Shown: positions 9,114 to 16,499 of the stretch, in pieces
How the letters are laid out: each line of letters opens with the position of its first letter
How positions within the stretch are numbered: position 1 is the first letter of the stretch
Source of the DNA: Candidatus Blackburnbacteria bacterium RIFCSPLOWO2_01_FULL_40_20
GTDB lineage: Bacteria > Patescibacteriota > Microgenomatia > UBA8517 > UBA10165
Direction: 5' to 3'
Assembly: GCA_001816475.1 (NCBI GenBank)
Contig: MHCC01000002.1
Coordinates: forward strand, 377 to 37,176
Length of the DNA: 36,800 nt
Made by a program: the position numbers and the translations under genes
The notes under the pieces: generated by a model
Told to the model about the DNA's origin: nothing
The model's database searches: none
The model's input: only the letters and a program-made list of their open reading frames with translations

Positions 9114-9377
9114 ATGAAAATCAAGAAAAAAGTTTGGCCGGAGTATTTTGAAAGACTTTTAGGCGGATCTAAAACTTACGAGCTAAGACTTGCTGACTTT
9201 GAATGTAATCCTGGAGATGTTTTGGTTCTTGAGGAATGGGATCCAAAAACTGGAGACTACACAGGGCGCACACTAGAAAAGACCGTAACCTATGTTGATA
9301 AATTCAAAATCGATAAACTTTTTTGGCCAAAAGAAGAAATTGAAAAACACGGACTCCAAGTAATTTCCCTCAAGTGA
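9114..9377 (+). CDS. DUF3850/ASCH-like small protein
   Basis: KVWPEYFERLLGGSKTYELRLADFECNPGDVLVLEEWDPKTGDYTGR. Confidence 0.75.
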   Translation: MKIKKKVWPEYFERLLGGSKTYELRLADFECNPGDVLVLEEWDPKTGDYTGRTLEKTVTYVDKFKIDKLFWPKEEIEKHGLQVISLK

Positions 9378-9390
9378 TATAATATAGGGC

Positions 9391-10389
9391 ATGGAAAGAG
9401 CAAGACAGCTTACAAGACGCGACCTTCTCAAATTTGCTGGTATAGGCACAGCAGAGCTACTACTTTTTTCGTGTACCTCTTCACAACAACCATCAAACGC
9501 AACTTCTCCTGAAAAACCAAGTCCAACAATATCTCCTGAATCGCATGCGCTCGGCGAACACGATAAATTCCACTATCGAAGCGAGGGTAAAAATTTACCC
9601 GTGACCCCATTTTTATATCTCCCTTTCTCTCGTGTGGATTTTGGGAAAGTTACAGTTGCTCAAGGTTGGGAAGCAAACGAAAACGAAAAGGCCAGAAGTA
9701 AGGTTGTTGCACATGAGGCTATTGATTTTGCTGCACCTTACGGGACAAAAGTGGTCGCGCCTTGCGACGGAATTGTGATCTCGTCTTGTGAAGAAGGTTG
9801 GAGAGTTGTTGGTGAAAACCAAGTGGTGTACAACGGCAAAAAAGTTGCATACGGCGGTGGAATTTTTGTTGAAATTGCCCGTGAAGACGGCCAAAGAGTT
9901 CAACTCTTACACCTTTCAAGCCTTGACTCCTCTATACCGTTTAGTAAACCAAACCCCAAAAAGGATGGCGGTTGGAGTCCAACTAAGCACAGCCTACCGT
10001 TTGATGAACTAAAAAAGATTGGCAAACCGGTTAAAGCTGGCGACATAATTGGAACAGTCGGACTAACAGGTTTAGAACTCGGAACACTTGGAAAATATCA
10101 AGGAGAAGATAGGCCATTGTCCGTTACAGAAAATGAATTAGAAACATGGGACGAGGTCGGAGCGCATGTTCATTTGGAGATTTTTGAAAGAAATGAAAAA
10201 GGTGGAAAATTTGGAAGACGCGATCCATTTGCAATTTACTCAACTTTTGATAAATATTCACTCGATGGGAAAAAACCTCTTGGGAAAGATCCGCTGTTTT
10301 ACTTAAACCAAGGTATCCCGCAAACCTCAGCTCGCCTCTCTTTGCGCGACTGGGCACAATTTGTCACGAATATTCTCCGTCAAGCATAA
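9391..10389 (+). CDS. Tat-signal lipoprotein with M23 (LytM-like) peptidase domain
   Basis: TRRDLLKFAG twin-arginine, LLLFSC possible lipobox, HEAIDFAAPYGTKVVAPCDGIV and HVHLEI metal motifs. Confidence 0.85.
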   Translation: MERARQLTRRDLLKFAGIGTAELLLFSCTSSQQPSNATSPEKPSPTISPESHALGEHDKFHYRSEGKNLPVTPFLYLPFSRVDFGKVTVAQGWEANENEKARSKVVAHEAIDFAAPYGTKVVAPCDGIVISSCEEGWRVVGENQVVYNGKKVAYGGGIFVEIAREDGQRVQLLHLSSLDSSIPFSKPNPKKDGGWSPTKHSLPFDELKKIGKPVKAGDIIGTVGLTGLELGTLGKYQGEDRPLSVTENELETWDEVGAHVHLEIFERNEKGGKFGRRDPFAIYSTFDKYSLDGKKPLGKDPLFYLNQGIPQTSARLSLRDWAQFVTNILRQA

Positions 10390-10410
10390 CCGCGCAACAA
10401 AGCTCGAAAA

Positions 10411-10429
10411 TGGGTCCAATAGTGACCCA
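10411..10429. other. hairpin after the M23 gene
   Basis: tgggtc caatagt gaccca. Confidence 0.4.
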
Positions 10430-10496
10430 GTTTGATACCTTTGTCAAAATTTAGCCTCAGTTCCACGTCAGACGTGGACAAAACAGTAACAAAAAG

Positions 10497-10586
10497 TCCC
10501 GATGTGCAAAGCTAGGACACCACGTCATATGTGGTAGGCCCGTAAAACGGGCCACTTCGGAAGTGTACTGGGTTGACACATCGGGA
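10497..10586 (-). ncRNA. multibranched structured element (candidate 3' UTR/ncRNA of rluD)
   Basis: 10-bp closing stem tcccgatgtg/cacatcggga enclosing three adjacent hairpins; minus strand continues CTTTTTGTT. Confidence 0.55.
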
Positions 10587-10589
10587 TAT

Positions 10590-11318
10590 CTAATCTCTAT
10601 CATCCACTTCATCAAGCATGCCAAGTACTTTTTGAAGATCTTCGGGAAGAGTTGATTCAAGTTGAATTCCCGTTCCGTCTTTTGGGCTTTTGAAGGAAAT
10701 TTTTGCAGCATGTAAAAAAAGCCTCGGGCACCATTTGCGATCGTTTCTCGCTGTCTTGCGGCCAGCGTAAAACTCATCCCCCACAATTGGATGTCCAATA
10801 TGTTTAAGGTGAATTCTTATTTGATGTGTTCTACCCGTTTTGGGGTAAAGCTCTAAAAGACTAAGCTCCTCGGTATTTTTACAGGTCACTTTGTTTTTTA
10901 CACTCAACACCACATATCTAGTTTCTGCTTCTCTACCTCCCGGCAAAACTCCAAATCTTTCCCTATTCCAAGGAAGACGACCAACAGACACAGAAATTGT
11001 TCCGCTTCCAGGCTCAACCCTACCATGGGCCAGTGCAACATAGGTCTTCTCCACCTCCCTTTCCTTAAATTGTCTTTGTAATTCTTCAAAAGCTTCTTTT
11101 GTTTTGGCAATAAGCAATATCCCACTCGTTTCCTTGTCTAACCTGTGCACAATTCCATTTCTACACTCTTGAAAATTGAAAATTGAAAATTGAAAATTAG
11201 CCGCCACCCATCCCTGAACGGTTTGATCTTTAACAGAGGCAGCATCATTTACAACCATTCCGGCTGGTTTATCAATAACGAGCACGGCGTTATCTTCAAA
11301 TAAGATTTTAGGCACCAT
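10590..11318 (-). CDS. rluD: RluA/RluD family 23S rRNA pseudouridine synthase
   Basis: NGIVHRLDKETSGILLIAKT catalytic motif; LYPKTGRTHQIRIHLKHIGHPIVGD. Confidence 0.93.
   Translation of the reverse strand: MVPKILFEDNAVLVIDKPAGMVVNDAASVKDQTVQGWVAANFQFSIFNFQECRNGIVHRLDKETSGILLIAKTKEAFEELQRQFKEREVEKTYVALAHGRVEPGSGTISVSVGRLPWNRERFGVLPGGREAETRYVVLSVKNKVTCKNTEELSLLELYPKTGRTHQIRIHLKHIGHPIVGDEFYAGRKTARNDRKWCPRLFLHAAKISFKSPKDGTGIQLESTLPEDLQKVLGMLDEVDDRD
11171..11198. repeat. (GAAAATT)4 heptanucleotide tandem repeat inside rluD
   Basis: gaaaatt gaaaatt gaaaatt gaaaatt. Confidence 0.95.
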
Positions 11319-11380
11319 CGGTAAATATTACCACAAAATTCGATTTGACTTACCAGACCTTCATATGCCTAAATGTATAT

Positions 11381-12616
11381 ATGGCCGAAGACGAAAAATT
11401 AACTCCAGAGCTTGTACACAAGCAAGCTGACGAAGTGGCTTTAAAAGCATGGAAAGAACAATTTCCCGAAAACAATCCAAGCATCCCGCTAAACAAGAGC
11501 TTGCTTTTAACACCTGCCGAAAAAGCTAGGGTCTTAAAAAGTGGAACTGACGTAAAGAAAAATGAAACTGAAGGGAGATATGACGAGGACTCAGATGAGT
11601 CAAGGTACACTCCGATTAGCGACGACGAATTCGAAGAGACAATTAACGGACTTGCAAGCAACGCCCCAAAGCTTAGGCACTTAATAGAAACTGAGGGACA
11701 AGAAACAGAAGAAGAGAATTTTCCAGAAAGACAAAAACTCAAAGAAACTTATAAAAGCCTTGCAAGCGCTCTAGATAAAATTGGGATTACCTCTGAAATA
11801 CGGGAATCTGGAATCAGTAAAGACGTAAAACTAATAGGTGTTGATGGTAGTTTTTATATTACGTCTCTCTCAACCCGTCATGCAGGTGGAGAACGAGGAA
11901 TACATATAACTAGAGAGTATCAATCAACAAACGGGATAACCGCCCACAAAGAAATGATATTGGAGCCTGACGGGAGCTGCGTTTGGAGAAGCAGATCTGG
12001 CGCTATTGAAGAAAAAGGACGGATTGGTGGCGTCGCTGAAGGAAATCCAAAGGTAGTGTTAATGGGAAGCGAAAGAATGGTTAATGTGATTTCAGTAGCA
12101 ATTGCCGAAAATCCACCAGACAAGATACATGAAAAGCTTAGAGAATGTAGAAACAAGCTCGTTGACTGTTTCAATTTAGGCGAAAGGACATATCAGACCG
12201 TAGTTGACCCGGAAACAAACGAAGTATACGAAGCGCATCGCTACTCTCCTTCAGGAGATAAAGAACTCGAATCAGAAATTAGGGTTATTAAATATGATCG
12301 CAAAAACGGAATTTGGGTACCTAGAGCAATCTATACAATTTCAGAAAATGGAGATGCTGATTTCGATATAATTTCTTCTGAGAAGTACAGCGTCCATTCA
12401 TTTATTCGTCATAACGAGGGAGGAGTTGACGCTTACGAGTTGAGAAACTCACACAGAGTCTTAATTGAGTTTCAACAACTTACAACGCGTTTTGCAAAGC
12501 CACAAGAAGCCCAAAGCAAGGCTGAAGAAAAACCACAGGAAAGTATCGAAACCAAAAATAATAACAAAAGCGGTCTAAGAGGCTTTTTAAGAAGATTCGG
12601 AAGAAACAAAACTTAG
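11381..12616 (+). CDS. hypothetical protein (~411 aa)
   Basis: long acidic ORF; start MAEDEKL just after TATAT. Confidence 0.7.
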   Translation: MAEDEKLTPELVHKQADEVALKAWKEQFPENNPSIPLNKSLLLTPAEKARVLKSGTDVKKNETEGRYDEDSDESRYTPISDDEFEETINGLASNAPKLRHLIETEGQETEEENFPERQKLKETYKSLASALDKIGITSEIRESGISKDVKLIGVDGSFYITSLSTRHAGGERGIHITREYQSTNGITAHKEMILEPDGSCVWRSRSGAIEEKGRIGGVAEGNPKVVLMGSERMVNVISVAIAENPPDKIHEKLRECRNKLVDCFNLGERTYQTVVDPETNEVYEAHRYSPSGDKELESEIRVIKYDRKNGIWVPRAIYTISENGDADFDIISSEKYSVHSFIRHNEGGVDAYELRNSHRVLIEFQQLTTRFAKPQEAQSKAEEKPQESIETKNNNKSGLRGFLRRFGRNKT

Positions 12617-12624
12617 ACTTGGAC

Positions 12625-13023
12625 TTACCTCTTTTCCCTCTTCCCTTCGCACTTAATACAAAACGTTGCTTCGGGGTAAATTACTAAACGATCAGTGTCA
12701 ATTAGATTGTTGCATTCCTCGCAAATTCCATATTGACCAATTTTAACTCGAGTTAAAGCCTTTCTCATTTGAACAATTTTGCGATCTAACTCACGTTTTA
12801 GAGCGTCCGCTCTGGCGTGTCCAAATTGCTCAGCTGCTACAGTATCTGGCGACGCAAGGTTTTCTTCGCGGCCGTTGACAAAGGGGTCTTCCCGATCCAG
12901 GCCGGACCTTCTTGCCTCAAGAGATTTGAGTCGAGACGTTAAAAAATCTCCAATTGGAGCAAGCAATTTGGCCGGAATCCTTAGAGGATTAGTTTCTCCG
13001 TTTGATTTTGCTATTTTTTTCAT
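12625..13023 (-). CDS. TraR/DksA-family C4 zinc finger protein
   Basis: IGQYGICEECNNLIDTDRLVIYPEATFCIKCE. Confidence 0.9.
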   Translation of the reverse strand: MKKIAKSNGETNPLRIPAKLLAPIGDFLTSRLKSLEARRSGLDREDPFVNGREENLASPDTVAAEQFGHARADALKRELDRKIVQMRKALTRVKIGQYGICEECNNLIDTDRLVIYPEATFCIKCEGKREKR

Positions 13024-13025
13024 AA

Positions 13026-13105
13026 AACCTGTTTCAAAACTCGCCTTGTGAGCTCGTTTTGGGAGCTTCGCTAGGTTGTATGAACTAGTTTTGAAACCAG
13101 TTCAT
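13026..13105 (-). promoter_or_regulatory. possible structured 5' leader of the dksA-like gene
   Basis: gtttcaaaact (13031-13041) pairs with agttttgaaac (13087-13097); a second, exclusive hairpin gaactagttttgaaaccagttc at 13082-13103. Confidence 0.4.
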
Positions 13106-13114
13106 AAATTCAGT

Positions 13115-13759
13115 TTACAAACCTGCTCTTTTATAAATTGTAAATGCCAATACCCCGGAAAGAACAACTCCAATTATAACATTTACACTCTCTGCTGGCA
13201 ATTGCGGCAATTGCGACACACTACCAATTGCAAAAACCGACAGGATTGCATACAAAAATAAATACACGCACAAGGACGCCATTCCAACAAACCCAATTCT
13301 TCCGGAAGGATACCAAGAAAGCTTTCGGTAGCGAGTCGAAATGAACCTATAAAGTAACATTGATAACAAAACTAATGCCACCTTAAGTAGTTGAATCTTA
13401 AGAGTAAGGAGGCTTGATAAATTGAAACTTACCACAGAAAACAAAAGTGCTAAATTAGAAAAAAGTAAAAACCAAAAAAACCCGATGGCGGAGGCGTCTA
13501 TTACTTCATAAAACTTAAAGGAAAATTTTTTTAATGAATATAGACTTGCTAATACTACTCCTAAGCTGACTGTCCAAAATAAATATTCCCGAGCCCAAGT
13601 GTATCCTACCCATTGTCCAATGAGACTACCAGCAAGAACAATTAAAGTAAATTTGAAAATGCAATTATGGGGATAGTCTTCTTTAAGCCTTCTCCAAAAA
13701 ACAAACGAGAAAGAAAAAGCTGCAAAAACTAAAAAGAGTGAGTTTGCAAAAGTAGTCAT
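13115..13759 (-). CDS. integral membrane protein, Lgt-like N-terminus
   Basis: MTTFANSLFLVFAAFSFSFVFWRRLKEDYPHNCIFKFTLIVLAGSLIGQWVG; upstream ORF extension is repeat-derived. Confidence 0.6.
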   Translation of the reverse strand: MTTFANSLFLVFAAFSFSFVFWRRLKEDYPHNCIFKFTLIVLAGSLIGQWVGYTWAREYLFWTVSLGVVLASLYSLKKFSFKFYEVIDASAIGFFWFLLFSNLALLFSVVSFNLSSLLTLKIQLLKVALVLLSMLLYRFISTRYRKLSWYPSGRIGFVGMASLCVYLFLYAILSVFAIGSVSQLPQLPAESVNVIIGVVLSGVLAFTIYKRAGL

Positions 13760-13790
13760 GTGTGCGTATTTATTTCTAACGCCATCTCTT

Positions 13791-13918
13791 GTCATTCCGG
13801 CGAAAGTCTTCGACACTGAGTCCTTCGACGGTGAGCTCAGGACTGTCGAACCGCTCAGACCGAAGGGCCGGAATCTATAAGAATTTTTTATAAATTCCAA
13901 AAACAAGTTCGGAATGAC
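13791..13918. repeat. GTCATTCCGG palindromic element, copy A
   Basis: gtcattccgg...ggaatgac with nested ttcgac/gtcgaa arms. Confidence 0.85.
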
Positions 13919-13935
13919 AAGAAAACTCTTGATCA

Positions 13936-13962
13936 TTGACAGGGACGCAGCAAAAATTATAT
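13936..13962 (+). promoter_or_regulatory. promoter of 153-aa membrane protein
   Basis: TTGACA - 15 bp - TTATAT upstream of GTG start. Confidence 0.5.
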
Positions 13963-13978
13963 CATTTTCATTACTACC

Positions 13979-14440
13979 GTGCTTGAACTTCCACATACCA
14001 TTATCGGTGCAACTATAGCCCTAAAGGTTGGAAATCCTGCACTTGCACTCCCGCTTGCTTTGGCGAGCCACTTTATTGTGGATATGATTCCACATTGGAA
14101 CCCCCACTTAAACCGCGAAATGATGGAAAAAGGCAGACTAAGTGATAAAACGACATATGTGGTAATTGTAGACGTAGGTTTAAGTTTACTAGCAGGCTTT
14201 TTTATAGCTTCTCAGGCACTTCCAAATACAGGTCACTTTATAACAGTTTTGGCTGCTTCCTTTTTGGCAGTTGCCCCAGACGTTATCGAATCTCCCTATT
14301 ATTTCTTCAAAAAACATTACAAAATTATTGAAAAATTTATTGATTTCCAAAGAAGCATTCAAAATGATGCATCTCCGGTAGTGGGATTGTTAACCCAAGT
14401 TCTTGTAGTTGCAGCAGCCTTATGGTGGGTTTTGAAGTAA
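13979..14440 (+). CDS. small membrane protein (153 aa), unknown function
   Basis: hydrophobic ORF LELPHTIIGATIALKVGNPALALPLALASHFIVDMIPHW. Confidence 0.75.
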   Translation: MLELPHTIIGATIALKVGNPALALPLALASHFIVDMIPHWNPHLNREMMEKGRLSDKTTYVVIVDVGLSLLAGFFIASQALPNTGHFITVLAASFLAVAPDVIESPYYFFKKHYKIIEKFIDFQRSIQNDASPVVGLLTQVLVVAAALWWVLK

Positions 14441-14460
14441 AACTAATTTAATACCTCTAC

Positions 14461-14590
14461 AATCATTCCGGTGAAAGTTTTCAACACTGAGTCCTTCGAC
14501 GGTGAGCTCAGGATTGTCGAACCGCTCAGACCGAAGGACCGGAATCTATAAGGTAATTTTGCATGGATTCCGTGTCGAGCACGGAATGAC
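14461..14590. repeat. GTCATTCCGG palindromic element, copy B
   Basis: near-identical to copy A through the central cactgagtccttcgacggtgagctcagga.tgtcgaaccgctcagaccgaagg segment. Confidence 0.85.
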
Positions 14591-14597
14591 AGCAATA

Positions 14598-15170
14598 TTA
14601 TTTCACTCTTTCTATATATTCCCCGCTTCGCGTATCAACTTTAATTTTGTCCCCCACCTTGATAAAAAGAGGAGCTCGCGCGTCAAGCCCATTTTCAAGC
14701 TTTACATCTTTATAAATATTTGTCGCACTATTCCCTTTAACGCCAGGAGCTGCCTCAGAAACTGCCAAAATAACGTTTGGTGGCAACTCTACTCCTAATG
14801 GTAATTCGCGATCAGCCTGCGACCAAAAAAGAACCTCAATTACTTGTCCCTCGTTTAGAAATTTAAGGTCGTGTCCTAAGATATTATTACCCACCTCAAG
14901 TTGTTCATAAGTTGTGGGATCCATAAAAACAGCGTTGCTTCCATCGCGGTATAGATACTGAAGTTTTCGTTTTATAGTCGTTATCGGCTCAATTGATGCG
15001 CCTGACGTAAAAGTCTTCTCCTCAACAGCTCCGTTTCTAAGGTTACGTGCTGCAACTCGAATAATAGCGTTTCCCCTCCCCATTTTTACATGAGAATAAT
15101 CAATTACTTTATAGGGTTGACTGTCCATCTGAAACGTTGTTCCCTTTTTTAGACCTGTAACTGGAATCAT
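14598..15170 (-). CDS. efp: elongation factor P
   Basis: MIPVTGLKKGTTFQMDSQPYKVIDYSHVKMGRGNAIIRVAARNLRNGAVEEKTF. Confidence 0.93.
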   Translation of the reverse strand: MIPVTGLKKGTTFQMDSQPYKVIDYSHVKMGRGNAIIRVAARNLRNGAVEEKTFTSGASIEPITTIKRKLQYLYRDGSNAVFMDPTTYEQLEVGNNILGHDLKFLNEGQVIEVLFWSQADRELPLGVELPPNVILAVSEAAPGVKGNSATNIYKDVKLENGLDARAPLFIKVGDKIKVDTRSGEYIERVK

Positions 15171-15196
15171 ATTTTGTATTGTATCAAACTTGTGCC

Positions 15197-15230
15197 TAAA
15201 AAAACAAACCCCGCTATGCGAGGTTTGTTT
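15197..15230 (-). terminator. rho-independent terminator of the 138-aa gene
   Basis: aaacaaacc...ggtttgttt stem with TTTTTTT tail on minus strand. Confidence 0.8.
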
Positions 15231-15268
15231 AAGAGAGCCTACTGGCACGCTGAGCAGAACTCACTAAC

Positions 15269-15685
15269 TTATTGACCGGCTGGTTGAGTTTGTGTAGTTT
15301 GCTCGCCACTTTGAGTATTTAATGCTGCTTTTCTTGCTTTTACTGCAGCAATTTTTGCTTCCCTGTTAGCCTTAAACGTTGCTAATTTTTGCGCAAGGGC
15401 CTGCTTCCTGTCTGCCTTTGCCACCGCTTGGACATCTTTAATGCAGGCTACTCTTTGTTTTTGAATATCCTTAAACTGCGACCTCTTCTCCTGTTTTATA
15501 ATCTTTCCGTCTTTGACGTCCTGCCAGATCGGCTTTAACAGGCCGTTGGCAGTTTTATTACAAACTTTAACCGTTTGGCCTAAATTTGGGGCGGTTTCTT
15601 GTGCAAATACCGGAAGAGCAGCCACTCCCAACATCATAGATACTGCGATTGAACCAATTACTATTTTTCTCGCTGTCTTTATCAT
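15269..15685 (-). CDS. secreted hypothetical protein, Lys/Ala-rich
   Basis: signal peptide IVIGSIAVSMMLGVAALPVFAQE. Confidence 0.75.
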   Translation of the reverse strand: MIKTARKIVIGSIAVSMMLGVAALPVFAQETAPNLGQTVKVCNKTANGLLKPIWQDVKDGKIIKQEKRSQFKDIQKQRVACIKDVQAVAKADRKQALAQKLATFKANREAKIAAVKARKAALNTQSGEQTTQTQPAGQ

Positions 15686-15740
15686 GTAATCATCACCCTT
15701 CCTATTTGTATTACGCAGATTGCCCTTAAAAAGTTTCAGG

Positions 15741-15770
15741 TTGGATCAAAAGAAAGAACTGAGGTATAAT
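15741..15770 (+). promoter_or_regulatory. promoter of tRNA-Leu leader
   Basis: TTGGAT - 18 bp - TATAAT. Confidence 0.5.
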
Positions 15771-15781
15771 TGAAGCCATGT

Positions 15782-15870
15782 ACTCATTTAACTCAGGTTG
15801 CAACCTTTGTTAAATGGGCGTGAACCTAAAATACTGTTATTAGAGATCAAGCTGGAGTATTTTGGGTATA
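15782..15870 (+). repeat. two-hairpin dispersed element, copy 1 (tRNA-Leu leader)
   Basis: tttaac..gttaaa hairpin then cctaaaatact..agtattttggg hairpin; homolog at 30021-30110. Confidence 0.7.
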
Positions 15871-15871
15871 A

Positions 15872-15955
15872 GCCGCGGTGGTGGAACTGGTAGACACGTA
15901 GCTCTCAAAAAGCTATGAGCGCAAGCTCGTGACGGTTCGAGTCCGTCCCGCGGCA
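15872..15955 (+). tRNA. tRNA-Leu(CAA)
   Basis: gccgcgg/ccgcggc acceptor, long variable arm, ggttcgagtcc T-arm, ctCAAaa anticodon loop; CCA not encoded. Confidence 0.93.
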
Positions 15956-16025
15956 CTTACACTTAGCTAGTGATTGTTCCGCTAAGCGAGACACACATAG
16001 ACAAGTACTGTTTCCTCTAGAAGAA

Positions 16026-16385
16026 TTACCCCCAAGCAACAGTTTTGATATTGAGGTTTTTTCGGTCCATTGGAACCAAGGACAAAAAGAAATTAACCAC
16101 AGTATCCTGGTCATATGGCTTACAAGAAAAAATATCTATTAAAAATTCATTTGTGCTTGCAAATGTGTGAATTGAGATATGGGAATAATCAATTATCAAG
16201 AATCCACTAAGCCCCGGGTTCTTTGGAATTCCTTCCATAACAACCGGTCCGTAAAGTATACTCATTCCGATTTTTTCAGGGAGCTTTTCAAGAAAGTTCT
16301 TTACGAAGGTTGTATCGTTAACTTTTTCTGGTGGACAGTTTTCCACGTCCACAATAATATGATATCTTTTTTGCTGCATTCTCAA
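16026..16385 (-). CDS. S-adenosylmethionine decarboxylase-like (SpeD family) protein
   Basis: YSHISIHTFASTNEFLIDIFSC matches the SpeD pyruvoyl cleavage region. Confidence 0.75.
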   Translation of the reverse strand: MRMQQKRYHIIVDVENCPPEKVNDTTFVKNFLEKLPEKIGMSILYGPVVMEGIPKNPGLSGFLIIDYSHISIHTFASTNEFLIDIFSCKPYDQDTVVNFFLSLVPMDRKNLNIKTVAWG

Positions 16386-16499
16386 TACTTCCCAAGTATA
16401 CGTTCATAGATTACGTATATTTTATTAATACAAGAAATTTTGTGATTGTCAATATTTGGGCAATATTGCACTAGTACTAGGCACAAAACTTCTAAAGAG

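Noticed and set aside
10457-10798. 113-aa minus ORF
   Set aside because: Shadow frame of rluD continuing through the structured non-coding element
13760-13996. N-terminal extension of the Lgt-like ORF
   Set aside because: Encoded by repeat element A; the family-like sequence begins at MTTFANSLF
16450-16480. caatatt..aatattg hairpin and ctagtactag palindrome upstream of speD-like gene
   Set aside because: Short AT-rich symmetry near a promoter; insufficient support for a distinct element
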